The notes below the pieces were generated by a model. The model saw nothing but the letters and a program-made list of their open reading frames with translations, did not search any database and was not told where the DNA came from. The position numbers and the translations under genes were made by a program. This document shows, piece after piece, positions 53,172 through 62,602 of a DNA stretch of 64,000 bases. Within the stretch, counting starts at the first letter, position 1; every line of letters begins with the position of its first letter. Origin of the DNA: Vibrio sp. B1FLJ16 (GTDB lineage Bacteria > Pseudomonadota > Gammaproteobacteria > Enterobacterales > Vibrionaceae); the NCBI RefSeq assembly GCF_905175385.1, contig NZ_HG992749.1:1612001-1676000 (forward strand), read 5' to 3'.

Positions 53172-53351
53172 CTTCATATCGATAAACGACATTAATTTTC
53201 TATTTCCTTGCCAATTATTGACATAACCACTCGCTAAGTAACCCGATGTCGTTGTAAAATCATCAATAAATTCAGCCTGCCTATTTAAATAGTGTTTGTT
53301 GGGCTGCATACATCATTCTAATTTTGCGTATTATTCTCACGACTGAAGTCA

Positions 53352-53900
53352 ATGGACAAAGATAAGTTTACTAATATTTATCGTTTACCAGGCTCGATTC
53401 AAATTCGAATTGGTAAATGGCAAAAAACCTTTCGTGGTACGTCTGATTTAGTTTTACATCAGGCGTTAATGGAACGTAACAAACAATTCAAGAAACCAGA
53501 CTTTCTTCCTAAAGGCTGGTGTATTGCTCCAATTGATGAAAAAGACATCACCGTTACGCATCACGGCAAATACATTCAGACGGTTATGAGAACCATGCTA
53601 GACAGAAAAGTCTCTTATAAAAGGCTTTTCCTCTCCCGCATGAGTGAAGATCAAGCTGAGAAAGTGCTTCGTGAATATAAGTTGGAGTGGGTCAGGAAAC
53701 ACAATCAAATCGCGAAAAAGTACAACCAGATTAAGAAAAAGCAGTACATGAACTTCTCAAGAGAAGAAGAGGAAACACTCTACCCTTCTATTCCTAAAGG
53801 CGAATTTGACAAGTCATTGTGGAATAAACTGGTTGTCTCTTCATTTGGTCCAGCTAAGAAATACAAAAACCCACACTACGTCCGTAAAGCGGACTTTTAA
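53352..53900 (+). CDS. Basic hypothetical protein
   Basis: This 182-residue strongly basic protein of unknown function begins MDKDKFTNIYRLPGSIQIRI. The chain has a strand-rich opening and then Lys-rich helices (NQIAKKYNQIKKKQY). The high charge hints at nucleic acid binding, but I see no known fold. It is monocistronic with a strong terminator. Confidence 0.65.
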   Translation: MDKDKFTNIYRLPGSIQIRIGKWQKTFRGTSDLVLHQALMERNKQFKKPDFLPKGWCIAPIDEKDITVTHHGKYIQTVMRTMLDRKVSYKRLFLSRMSEDQAEKVLREYKLEWVRKHNQIAKKYNQIKKKQYMNFSREEEETLYPSIPKGEFDKSLWNKLVVSSFGPAKKYKNPHYVRKADF

Positions 53901-53915
53901 TTTCATGCTATAAAT

Positions 53916-53948
53916 GAGCAGTGACAGCGTTTTGTCACTGCTCTTATT
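53916..53948 (+). terminator. Terminator after the basic protein gene
   Basis: GAGCAGTGACA pairs with TGTCACTGCTC around a 6-base loop, then TTATT. 11-bp perfect stem. Confidence 0.85.
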
Positions 53949-54179
53949 CCTCCGCAAAGCACCCATCGTACGTATCGCTGAACACATTTGGAATCGAATC
54001 CAGGCTTTTGTATATGTCCAACCGCACGACTCCAGCCCTTTAATTTGCCTAAGGTAGCAAACTAGAAGCCCTCTGTTTAATAAGACATTACAACAGCGAG
54101 CTTGCATTCAACATTTTACTTGTGAGAGATGCTGCGGCATTGATAAAACGAATGAAAGCCGCAACGATGACAGATCGGA

Positions 54180-54386
54180 TTAATGATGAGAGTCGGCGCG
54201 AAACTCTACTTCCTTATAGATATCAGCCAGTGATTTTTCTTTTGCTGAGCGCGCTCTCTTTGGTTGGTAATGATACTCTTGATCCTGCAATGCTTGTTCA
54301 TGCTCTTTGGCTGACTCAACAAACTCAGGGTTCGCAAGTGCTTGTTGGCGTAAGCGGTTTACTCTTTCAATGGTTTCCCACAGCAT
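54180..54386 (-). CDS. Small hypothetical helical protein
   Basis: This 68-residue soluble, helical, charged protein begins MLWETIERVNRLRQQALANP. A very good ribosome site (GGAGGTGAAGT) precedes the ATG, which is why I trust it over frames on the other strand. No family recognised. It sits between two unrelated genes. Confidence 0.7.
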   Translation of the reverse strand: MLWETIERVNRLRQQALANPEFVESAKEHEQALQDQEYHYQPKRARSAKEKSLADIYKEVEFRADSHH

Positions 54387-54490
54387 ACTTCACCTCCAAA
54401 CTAATCTAAACCACAACACTGTTTATACATACAGTATTGTTTATGAATTTCCCCTAGTCAATATTTCTGCTCCTTTAATTTTCGTAGAAT

Positions 54491-55609
54491 TTAAACCGAA
54501 CTAGTACAGTGCTCAGGATACTTTTGAATAATTTGTTTTAGATAGACTTGGTGATCGCGTAAAACGTTGACACACTCGCCAGACAACAGACCTTCTTGTA
54601 CCCATTTCTCTAGCTCAATTAATGCATACGGAATAGACCACGCCTGACGATGTGGATGATGTGTGGTCAATACATCGAATGAATTTGCTACAGCAACAAT
54701 TTGCGCTGCGATTGGAATATCTTGCTCTTCTAATCCATACGGGTAGCCAGAGCCATTTAAGTTCTCATATTGATAGCTTACGATTTGCATGAAGAGCTCT
54801 ACGCTCGGATGGACAGGGCTACCAATATTAGCAACGATAGCTCTAGCAGATTCGATACACTGCTCTATATGCTGAACTAATACCTCTTCTTGCTCTTTAC
54901 TGAAATGAGTACGATAACAAGCAATATCTATTGGAAGTCTCGTATCACTTACAGCATGAAACTGCGCAAAAATACCGATTTGCTCAACGATTTCATCCGT
55001 CAGTTGATGACGCTCAGCAACTTTAGCCGCTATCAACTGGGCGTAGAGTCGCATGCGTCTGGCGTGCGCGTAGCACTCAGGGCAGTAGCCCGCCATCATG
55101 CTGTGTTTTCGATCCAATTGTCGTTCTATCTCATGAACAACGTGATCTTCCGATTCAACTGCGAATTCAACCATATCGATATAAGGTTTAAGGCTATCAA
55201 GTGCTTCTAACTTAAATGAACCAGGCTGCACTGAATTTAGAAAGACAAAACCAGAGAATGCTTTATTTTCGTAGCATGGAATTGCAACAGATGACCGATA
55301 GCCATGTTTTAGTAAGGTTTTAACACGTGAGTTTTGGTCAATCTCGTACAGGTCATCGACGACACGTGGAGTCCCAGTTTGGGAGGCAGCATATAAGTGA
55401 GGAAGTTTACGCAGAGGAGCTTCAAAGTGGGCTAAGTCCCAATTATCAAATTCAGTGTCCGCGAAGGATTTGAGCATATCTTGTTGGGGGTGATATTTTG
55501 CGAATGACACCCTATCAATGCAGGGTAAATGAGCCTGCATTCTATTTTTCAACGCTTGCAGCTGCTCATTTAGCGGTTTTGCAAACGGGTAAAAACTACG
55601 GTGTGTCAT
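54491..55609 (-). CDS. GAF-like plus degenerate HD-GYP domain protein
   Basis: This 372-residue protein has a GAF-like domain at about residues 30-150 (YRSSVAIPCYENKAFSGFVF is typical) and an HD-GYP-like domain at about 175-365. HD-GYP enzymes hydrolyse cyclic di-GMP, but the key residues are altered: the HD pair reads H218-A219 (FAQFHAVSD, not HDxGK), the HHExxDGxGYP motif reads QYENLNGSGYP at 280-290, and the later Asp in VADxFDA is Asn (VANSFD). The GYP itself is kept. It is probably a non-catalytic c-di-GMP-related or regulatory protein. GGGGAG precedes the ATG. Confidence 0.82.
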   Translation of the reverse strand: MTHRSFYPFAKPLNEQLQALKNRMQAHLPCIDRVSFAKYHPQQDMLKSFADTEFDNWDLAHFEAPLRKLPHLYAASQTGTPRVVDDLYEIDQNSRVKTLLKHGYRSSVAIPCYENKAFSGFVFLNSVQPGSFKLEALDSLKPYIDMVEFAVESEDHVVHEIERQLDRKHSMMAGYCPECYAHARRMRLYAQLIAAKVAERHQLTDEIVEQIGIFAQFHAVSDTRLPIDIACYRTHFSKEQEEVLVQHIEQCIESARAIVANIGSPVHPSVELFMQIVSYQYENLNGSGYPYGLEEQDIPIAAQIVAVANSFDVLTTHHPHRQAWSIPYALIELEKWVQEGLLSGECVNVLRDHQVYLKQIIQKYPEHCTSSV

Positions 55610-55795
55610 ACTTTTACTCCCCAGTCATGCTTGTTACTAGGCGAAAAAGCTCATTATTATTAGCAACTTTATTGTGTTATCAGAGCAACTTTTCTCCACT
55701 CAAATTTTTGATACACCACAACATAAGTGTACAAAATAAACATAGATTTTCGCCAATTTTTTCAGCCAATATATCTCAGTAACTTGATCCAAATT

Positions 55796-55830
55796 AAAAA
55801 GCCAACGAGCATGACTCATTGGCTTTTAAG
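55796..55830 (-). terminator. Terminator of the aromatic amino acid transporter gene
   Basis: AAAAGCCAA pairs with TTGGCTTTT, with an inner CGAG/CTCA arm; T-runs on both sides make it potentially bidirectional. On the minus strand it follows the transporter stop by 20 bases. Confidence 0.82.
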
Positions 55831-55849
55831 ATTTTATTGAGCTGAAAAT

Positions 55850-57055
55850 CTAACCTAGCGCAGGCAACACCCCGAGCGTGATTAACATCTGTGCGGTGAC
55901 AATTCCCGTTCCTGCTAAACCAGTAAGAATTAATGCACCCTGCCCTCCAGCTACCCGGTACTCGCCGACAAAATCATCAGAACGGCGAACCTTAATAACC
56001 ATAACCAGCGGTAAAAAGATAGCGAGGATCGCCAGAGCAATCGCTGCATAGCCTAACGCCATGATAAATCCCTGCGGGTAAAACAGAGCAAAGCCTAATG
56101 GTGGCGTAAATGTGATTAACGCGGCGATAATTCGATTTGGTTTTTCGCTACTGCCTTTGATCGTGTCACCCAAGAACTCAAACAAACCAAGACTTACACC
56201 AAGGAAAGATGTCAGTAGCGCTAAATCAGCAAATACACCAACTATATTACCCAGATTAGATTGAACAACAGTTTGAGATAACTGACCAATAAGCGAGCTC
56301 AAGCCGCCGTTCTGAATCAAGGTATCTTGGCTTACTACTCCCAACGTCACTATCTGCCAGAAAATGTAAATAACTAGCGGAATGGTAGAACCAATGATGA
56401 CCGCTTTACGCAATGACGAAGTGTCACCATCCAAGTAGTTTACAATTGTAGGAATACTGCCGTGGAAGCCAAAGGAAGTAAAAATAACAGGAATTGCCGC
56501 CACAATAAGACCTTGCTCAATCGGCATACTTAGCAAGTAAGATTGTGTCACGTTTGGTGCCAAGAAAAATAGCACTGCAATCATCGCAACAAGCTTCATG
56601 GTGAACAACACACGGTTAACTTTATCTACCGTGCCCGTGCCTACTGTTACAACCAAAGTGACAATCACAGTGAAAATGATAGTTGACGTAGAACCGGAAA
56701 ATTCCAGATCAAACCATTGAGTTAAGCGGTCACCAAATTGAGCACCGCCACCAGCGATGTATGCTGCACATAACGAGTAGAACAAAAATAACATTGAAAA
56801 ACTCGCAATCCACTTACCTTTCTGGCCGAGGATTTGTTTGGCTAGAGTATGCAGCGTCGCGCTGCTTTCAGCATACTGATGAAGCTCTAACATGAGCAAC
56901 GCTGTGAATGCCATTAGAGCCCACAAACCCAGCATAATGATGAGAGAGGTAGAGAAACCGATACCAGCGGAAGCAAGAGGAAGTGCCAACATACCAGCAC
57001 CAATTGTTGTCCCTGCGATAATCAGGGTACTACCAAACACTTTAGAACTACTCAT
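55850..57055 (-). CDS. Aromatic amino acid transporter (TyrP/Mtr family)
   Basis: This 401-residue inner-membrane transporter has 11 membrane helices and the hallmark start SSKVFGSTLIIAGTTIGAGM and FGFHGSIPTIVNYL. It belongs to the HAAAP family (TyrP, Mtr, TnaB), so it imports tyrosine or tryptophan with H+. I use the ATG nine codons into the longer frame (MSSSKVFGST). A TyrR-like box lies about 150 bases ahead, which favours a TyrP-type function. Confidence 0.88.
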   Translation of the reverse strand: MSSSKVFGSTLIIAGTTIGAGMLALPLASAGIGFSTSLIIMLGLWALMAFTALLMLELHQYAESSATLHTLAKQILGQKGKWIASFSMLFLFYSLCAAYIAGGGAQFGDRLTQWFDLEFSGSTSTIIFTVIVTLVVTVGTGTVDKVNRVLFTMKLVAMIAVLFFLAPNVTQSYLLSMPIEQGLIVAAIPVIFTSFGFHGSIPTIVNYLDGDTSSLRKAVIIGSTIPLVIYIFWQIVTLGVVSQDTLIQNGGLSSLIGQLSQTVVQSNLGNIVGVFADLALLTSFLGVSLGLFEFLGDTIKGSSEKPNRIIAALITFTPPLGFALFYPQGFIMALGYAAIALAILAIFLPLVMVIKVRRSDDFVGEYRVAGGQGALILTGLAGTGIVTAQMLITLGVLPALG

Positions 57056-57203
57056 TGTATATTTATCTTTACATCTCATTGAAGATTATCAGTACCAAAT
57101 CGGGCAATTTTCAACCTAACTGATACCATATTTTGTTATGAGCACGATACTGTAGGATCTTCATGAGAAGATCAAGAGAAGTGTAAGAATTAAAAACCAC
57201 AAG

Positions 57204-57221
57204 CGTAAACCACAGTTTACA
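57204..57221 (-). promoter_or_regulatory. TyrR-like box
   Basis: CGTAAA-N6-TTTACA differs from the TyrR consensus TGTAAA-N6-TTTACA by one base. It lies 150 bases ahead of the aromatic transporter gene, in the gap from the next gene. A weak second box (TGTAAG) is 20 bases away. TyrR regulates tyrP and mtr in E. coli. Confidence 0.5.
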
Positions 57222-57274
57222 GACGGGTAATTCTAGCGAATTCTTGCCTAAAACGAGAAGATTCTAGTCAAATT

Positions 57275-58111
57275 TTAAAACTTGTAAGCCAAGGTAAGCA
57301 TCGGACCATAAAAGCGATAGGTGATATCTAACGCCTTATTAGTACTCTCGTAATCAACGCCAACTTCGTAGTAGTTAAATGACCCCGTCATACTTAGATT
57401 GTCAGTAAAAAAATACTTCGCACCGACATCAACCTCTACTAAGTACCCCTCAATATTGTCATACGACAAGTAGAACACCTGCGCTTCGCTCTTTATCGTC
57501 CAATCTTGATTCAACAAGTACTCTGCCCTGATGCCTAAATCGGGTAATGGCGCGGTTAAGTCACTGAATAACGTCTCATCAACAAACAACGTGGGAACTT
57601 CTTCAATACCGCTGGCTTTTGCACCCAGCTTGCCATCCAAACCAAGCGACAACCACATTACGTGCATACCAACCAACACATCCAAAGCCCATTTATCAGA
57701 GGTATAAAACTGATATCCATAGCCAACTCGCGCGATATCTATATCTAAGTTCGTTGTCAGCCTTGAGCCAACCTGCACTACATACGTCACTGAATCAGAA
57801 GTGATCTCAAATGGTTTACTGATGGAGGTACGCGTCGCTTCACGATCAAGGCTGCGCCAATCGAGATAAACGTTGTGTTTTTGATTGAAGTAATACTCCA
57901 ACTTAAGATAAGGGAGCACTGTAAACTCTTTTAATTCGAGGTCTGATTCGAAATCAATTTCACGGACCTTGTCGAAATAAGGATCGTAAGCGTTGAGTTT
58001 AGTGTCTGTATAGGAGAAAAAGCCGCCGATTTCCATCTCCCAATCACCTGCAAAAGTGGAAAATGAGGAGAATACCGCTAGGTATATTATCCAACTCGCT
58101 TTATCTAACAT
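57275..58111 (-). CDS. Putative outer-membrane beta-barrel protein
   Basis: This 278-residue exported protein has a signal peptide (MLDKASWIIYLAVFSSFSTFA) and alternating amphipathic strands ending in LTLAYKF, so it is likely an outer-membrane barrel of about 10-12 strands. No family recognised. AGGTTC lies seven bases before the ATG. It stands alone upstream of the transporter gene. Confidence 0.7.
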   Translation of the reverse strand: MLDKASWIIYLAVFSSFSTFAGDWEMEIGGFFSYTDTKLNAYDPYFDKVREIDFESDLELKEFTVLPYLKLEYYFNQKHNVYLDWRSLDREATRTSISKPFEITSDSVTYVVQVGSRLTTNLDIDIARVGYGYQFYTSDKWALDVLVGMHVMWLSLGLDGKLGAKASGIEEVPTLFVDETLFSDLTAPLPDLGIRAEYLLNQDWTIKSEAQVFYLSYDNIEGYLVEVDVGAKYFFTDNLSMTGSFNYYEVGVDYESTNKALDITYRFYGPMLTLAYKF

Positions 58112-58299
58112 CTTTGAACCTAAGCTGTTCTATCTATGCGTAAAGAAAGTGTAGACAGTAGTATTATTTTAAGAAAGGAAATGGAGCGTAACGTTAGGTA
58201 AGAAGCATCTAAGTTTGACTACTCCGCAATTTCAGTCAGGAAAAAACTATTCTCTATAGATATTATGTTTATGAATTCTTAGTGGGGTATTAAAAGAAA

Positions 58300-59163
58300 A
58301 TGAATGTAGTGAGTCGCCATCAACGACAGGTAAAGAAAGTATGTAACTTTATCAACAGTAACTTAGATAAAGAGTTTTCTCTAGATCAGCTAAGTTCAGT
58401 CGCTGCCAGTTCTAAGTACCATTTTCACCGTATCTTTAAATCGTTTATGGGAATTAGCACCATACAATACGTTCTGCTAGCCCGCATGAAGCGAGCTTCT
58501 TTCAGGTTAACATTTGAACCTAAGGCAAGTGTTACTGATATTGCTTTTGAAGCGCACTTCGAAAGTCTTGAGGCCTTTTCTCGCGCATTTTCGAGAGTAT
58601 TTGGCCAGACTCCTTCCCAGTTTAGAGCTCAGCCAGATTGGAGTTCCTGGCACGCAAAATATGAATATCAACCCCTTATTTCAGGAGAAACTACGATGGA
58701 TATAAAAGTCATCGATTTCGACAATAGAGAAGTCGCACTCATAGAGCACAGAGGGAGCCCAAAGCTCGTCTTTGAAACAGCCTCGAAATTCATCAACTGG
58801 AGACAATCTACAGGATTATCCCCCTTAAAAACCAGTGAGACATTTGGCATTCCTTATTCTGACCCGAGTAATACTCCTGATGAAGAATTCCGGTTCGATA
58901 TCTGTGGTTCACATCAAGGAGATGTACCAGAAAATAGCTTTGGCGTTAAATCCGGAATGATTCCTGGTGGCAGGTGCGCGGTTGCTATCCACAAGGGTAG
59001 TCATGACACTATTGGTGATACTGTCTATTACCTATATCAAAAGTGGCTACCGGAGAGTGGCGAAGATTTAAGAGATTTTCCCTGTTTCTTCCGTTACTTA
59101 AATTTCGTTCATGAAGTAAATGAATGTAACTTAATAACAGAGGTCTATTTGCCGATAGAATAG
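58300..59163 (+). CDS. AraC-family regulator with GyrI-like effector domain
   Basis: This 287-residue transcription regulator has two helix-turn-helix motifs at about residues 15-110 (SLDQLSSVAASSKYHFHRIF, then SVTDIAFEAHFESLEAFSRAF) and a C-terminal GyrI-like (Rob/SoxS-type BmrR-C) ligand-binding domain at about 130-287. This is the Rob-like arrangement, where small hydrophobic or cationic ligands change activity. The target genes are not known; the 2OG-Fe oxygenase gene next to it converges. It has a separate promoter. Confidence 0.9.
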   Translation: MNVVSRHQRQVKKVCNFINSNLDKEFSLDQLSSVAASSKYHFHRIFKSFMGISTIQYVLLARMKRASFRLTFEPKASVTDIAFEAHFESLEAFSRAFSRVFGQTPSQFRAQPDWSSWHAKYEYQPLISGETTMDIKVIDFDNREVALIEHRGSPKLVFETASKFINWRQSTGLSPLKTSETFGIPYSDPSNTPDEEFRFDICGSHQGDVPENSFGVKSGMIPGGRCAVAIHKGSHDTIGDTVYYLYQKWLPESGEDLRDFPCFFRYLNFVHEVNECNLITEVYLPIE

Positions 59164-59318
59164 TGGCTTACTCTAGCTGATGGCCTGAACATTGATGCAA
59201 AAACTCAGCACCGTCGGCTTTTGTATTTCCTGGTTTGAGTTTCCAAATCCTACTACTACGCTAACTGCAAATGCAGATGAATCGGAAACCCAATAGAGTA
59301 ACGCTCTGCTAACTAACC

Positions 59319-59921
59319 TCAACTGGCAATATCCAACATATTGTCGCGCACACCATTGATTCGGAACCAACCTGCGATACTGAATCTATCAGCGTTAGTC
59401 GGCAACACCTCATGGGGGAATTGTTCGGACAAGAATACGAGCAGACGGCCTCCTCTGGGAGGTATTGTCGCAACGGTCTTATCATTTAAATCGTAAACCA
59501 CCAGCTCGCCGGCATCTTCTTCGCTCCAAGACTCATTGAGATAAAACACTGTGGTTAAACGGCGATTTTCATTTCCTTTAAAACTATCCAGATGCTTCTT
59601 GTAGAAATCGCCTTTCTCATACTTAGCGAAATGCGCTTCATATTCGAACAAGCCAAGATACAAGTGGCGATTTGCCGCTTGTCGAACCTCTTCCAGCTTG
59701 CTTAGATAAGATGCGATTGGGCTACCCATCTCAGGCTTTAGCCACTGAATCTTGTCACTACGAATAGACTCTTCACGAGTAACTTCTTCATTTCGACCGA
59801 TACGTGCTTTTTTCCAGTTATCAGGTATACAATCTCTCAGCTGCGTAACTTCTTCGTCTGATAGAAAGTCGTCCCAAATGTAATATCCATCGGTCGCTAT
59901 GGCATCGATCAGTTCATTCAT
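59319..59921 (-). CDS. 2OG-Fe(II) oxygenase, SM-20 type
   Basis: This 200-residue oxygenase uses Fe(II) and 2-oxoglutarate to hydroxylate a protein or small molecule. The double-stranded beta-helix ligands are seen: HLD in YKKHLDSFKG, the second His in QFPHEVLPT, and the 2OG-binding Arg in DRFSIAGWF. The N-terminal helix (MNELIDAIATDGYYIWDDFL) matches prolyl hydroxylase-like PKHD families. I take the ATG at codon 28 of the longer frame. It is divergent from a LysR regulator. Confidence 0.86.
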   Translation of the reverse strand: MNELIDAIATDGYYIWDDFLSDEEVTQLRDCIPDNWKKARIGRNEEVTREESIRSDKIQWLKPEMGSPIASYLSKLEEVRQAANRHLYLGLFEYEAHFAKYEKGDFYKKHLDSFKGNENRRLTTVFYLNESWSEEDAGELVVYDLNDKTVATIPPRGGRLLVFLSEQFPHEVLPTNADRFSIAGWFRINGVRDNMLDIAS

Positions 59922-60099
59922 TTTTATTTGTTCATCGTTTGAATTGGAGCGTTTATATAAGTAATTCAACGAATAACAACAAATGGGATTTTTTGTCGAC
60001 ACGATAACGATTTGAGAATGACCGCAGATAACTATTCCACTTAGTGCATGAATACAGATAGAATTGAATAAACGAACACATCCACCAAGACAATAAACT

Positions 60100-61041
60100 A
60101 TGGACTACATCACTCTATCCAGAATCAGTTTGAAGCACCTGACTGTGTTACACATGTTGCTATCTACACATAGCGTTACGCAAGCAGCTGAACGTCTCTG
60201 TGTGACGCCATCAAGTGTGAGTAAAACGCTTAGCCAGCTGCGCGAAACATTAAAGGATGAACTGTTCTACCGTGATGGAACACGCTTAGTACCTACCCCG
60301 TTTGCGACTAAAATTGGCCCATCGATTCATGGCATTTTGTCTAGTATGAATGGCTTGCTACACCAGGGTTCTTTCAATCCTGCTTATTATCAAGGAGAAT
60401 TCTCGATTGCAATGCGTGAAAGTTCATTTGAACTGTTTGCGCCAGTCCTAGAACATTTATCAAAGCAACTTGGTAACCATACGGTTTTAAATGTTCATTC
60501 GAAAGATGAGATGAGTTTCGATGCGTTAATCAGGGGACAAATTGACTTTTTGCTGTTGCCCCACGATCTGAGTCAGCCGCCGACACATAACAAAGACCTG
60601 ATTTGGCAGACCATATTGAAAGACGAGTTAGTATGTTTAATGAGAAAATCCCATCCACTTGCGCAAAAGCCGCTTACCATTGAAGGATACCTTTGTTCAC
60701 GACACTTAGGCATTCACGATAAGGATCTTTCTCAGCCCTACTTTGAGCAAAACCTTCAGCAGAAATACCATAAGCGTAACCTCGCGATGAAAGTGGCGGA
60801 CTTTGGCTCTGCAGCAGTTATGTGCCACCACTCAGACCATTTGTTCACTTGCCCTAAACTCTGGGCAAGAACCGCATTACAAACCAAAGGCTTAATTGAA
60901 CAGCCCCTTCCATTTGATTTCGGCCAAGTGTCTTACAGTTTAGTTTGGAACAAGGCGAGTTTGAATGATCCGGCATTACGATGGCTACAGGAGCAATTAC
61001 TTGATGCCTGTAAAGTGCTGGACGCTTGTGAAGTCGCATAA
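60100..61041 (+). CDS. LysR-family transcription regulator
   Basis: This 313-residue LysR-type regulator has a helix-turn-helix at about residues 20-45 (HSVTQAAERLCVTPSSVSKT), followed by the LysR substrate-binding domain in two halves. It is divergent from the oxygenase gene, the usual place for a LysR target, so it may control that gene, with co-inducer unknown. The final residues (EVA) are near a gene-free region. Confidence 0.9.
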   Translation: MDYITLSRISLKHLTVLHMLLSTHSVTQAAERLCVTPSSVSKTLSQLRETLKDELFYRDGTRLVPTPFATKIGPSIHGILSSMNGLLHQGSFNPAYYQGEFSIAMRESSFELFAPVLEHLSKQLGNHTVLNVHSKDEMSFDALIRGQIDFLLLPHDLSQPPTHNKDLIWQTILKDELVCLMRKSHPLAQKPLTIEGYLCSRHLGIHDKDLSQPYFEQNLQQKYHKRNLAMKVADFGSAAVMCHHSDHLFTCPKLWARTALQTKGLIEQPLPFDFGQVSYSLVWNKASLNDPALRWLQEQLLDACKVLDACEVA

Positions 61042-62037
61042 GCAACGCAAGACGTATGAGGTTAAAGAAGATATGAAAGGTGATTCCCCACCGGATTCCG
61101 TCATACATTAAAAAATATGTCACGACGTCATCAAATCGAACACTGTTATTACTATATAGCCAGGCATTTTAAATTAGATTATTGCTGATCTATCTCGTTA
61201 CAGTGCGCGCAGTGGGTGCACTCCTCTTTAAGCCAAACAACGTTGTTGCTATTGTTGAACATTCAATGTTGTGTACTCTGGCACCCATATTTTCACCACG
61301 CTAGCAACTGCGGCAAAAATTTGGAGCGATACGCCTGTTTCAACATCGATAGTTACAACCCAGTAGAAAGATGACTAGGAAACCCTCTAAACGCTAACAA
61401 AGGGTAAAAGGAATTAAGTGCTGGAAACACAAACCACTTCGCCTAAACATCTTGACCTTATTACACATAATGAAAAACTCAGTGTAACCTACAGCTCACC
61501 CTCTTTAAGGCAAACCATAATATTCTTCGTATGACCACACGTGTGATTAAAATTTTGTGAAGTCACTTCCAAACCTTATCCTCATGACCCCGTAATCGCT
61601 AATGAAAAAAAATAAAACCACCTTTTCCATATTGGAAATAAGCAGTCACTACATTAGCATTTCATGCTCTATGAATTTCTTCCATATTTGACAGACAACG
61701 ACCTTTGATATAAACAATAATCCAACAAATTCAATAATTTACAACAGAAGAATAATCAAACACAAGAAAAGACACAGTTGAGACAGGAAGGAAAAATTAG
61801 CACCATATAAAGGAAAATGGGTATAAAGCACTCGTTTATTGGGATATTACACTCTGAAATAAGTGAGATTAGAAACATTTTGAATCAAAAATGAATCAAT
61901 TCGGAAGAAGCGGTTTATTCAAGAAAGTCTCAATGTAGGAACAGTATTACATTTTTCCAAAAAAGAAATTAGTATGACATCAAGAATATCTTCACTTACG
62001 TAGTTGAGACCCAAGTCTAGCTACAGTTTTAGTTTTA
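61042..62037. other. 1-kb AT-rich region with no convincing gene
   Basis: Between the LysR gene and the receiver gene lie about 1,090 bases without a clear gene. A 38-codon frame with GTG start and an AAAGGA site runs 61418-61534, but matches nothing I know. A GTAG/AGAC hairpin near 62000-62024, followed by AGTTTTAGTTTT, might be a plus-strand terminator. The rest is AT-rich with no frame or hairpin that I can support. Confidence 0.5.
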
Positions 62038-62095
62038 TATACACAAATGACTTCAAGATGCTCTGAGTCCGGCATCTCGAAGTCATTTTGGTATA
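62038..62095. repeat. Short, near-perfect palindromic copy of the TATACCC repeat
   Basis: TATACACAAATGACTTCAAG at the left pairs with GAAGTCATTTTGGTATA at the right (stem of about 23 bp, a loop of about 10). This copy has only the ends, no interior. It lies 34 bases beyond the minus-strand receiver gene and may act as its terminator. Confidence 0.82.
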
Positions 62096-62128
62096 GGAGG
62101 TAATTTGTTTTGTTTTAGTAAACTACAT

Positions 62129-62602
62129 CTACCTAAGCCGTTCAAAAACCACACTTTGATCAAGGTGCTCATGATATTGCGTGTAATCGAGTCCCATATC
62201 GAAGATGTATTTAGTTACAAGGTTTCTGACGCACTCTACCAATTGAACCGCCTGCCAGGGCTTTTCGAAATAACGGTCAATACCAGCGTCGTTTATCGCA
62301 TTGATGGTGTCCGAATGGGTTGCCTGCCCCGTTAACAAAACCTTACGGGTATGAACAAATCGACTGTCTTTAGATATTTCAGCCAAGAACTCAACGCCGG
62401 TTTTACCTGGCATTACATGATCTGAAATAACTAGGGCAATCATTTCACCTTCAGCATCAAGCTCGTCCATTAATTCCAGTGCTTCAATGGCTGATTCACA
62501 ATCTTCAATGTTTAGCCACTGAGCCAATGGTTCTAGATCAAGCAGAACCGCACTTAACACCTCTCGTTGGTCGTCAACGCAAATTAAATTAAGCTTCTCC
62601 AT
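62129..62602 (-). CDS. Stand-alone response regulator receiver protein
   Basis: This 157-residue receiver-only protein has an acidic pair in VDDQREVL, phospho-acceptor Asp in ALVISDHVMPG, Thr in LLTGQAT and Lys in FEKPWQ. No output domain follows; about 30 residues form a helical tail. The start (ATG, AGGG five bases ahead) overlaps the kinase gene's end. It probably receives phosphate from that kinase. Confidence 0.9.
   Translation of the reverse strand: MEKLNLICVDDQREVLSAVLLDLEPLAQWLNIEDCESAIEALELMDELDAEGEMIALVISDHVMPGKTGVEFLAEISKDSRFVHTRKVLLTGQATHSDTINAINDAGIDRYFEKPWQAVQLVECVRNLVTKYIFDMGLDYTQYHEHLDQSVVFERLR

Noticed and set aside
54122..54409. 95-codon plus-strand frame
   Set aside because: It is antisense to the small helical gene that has a strong ribosome site, and its own start lacks one.
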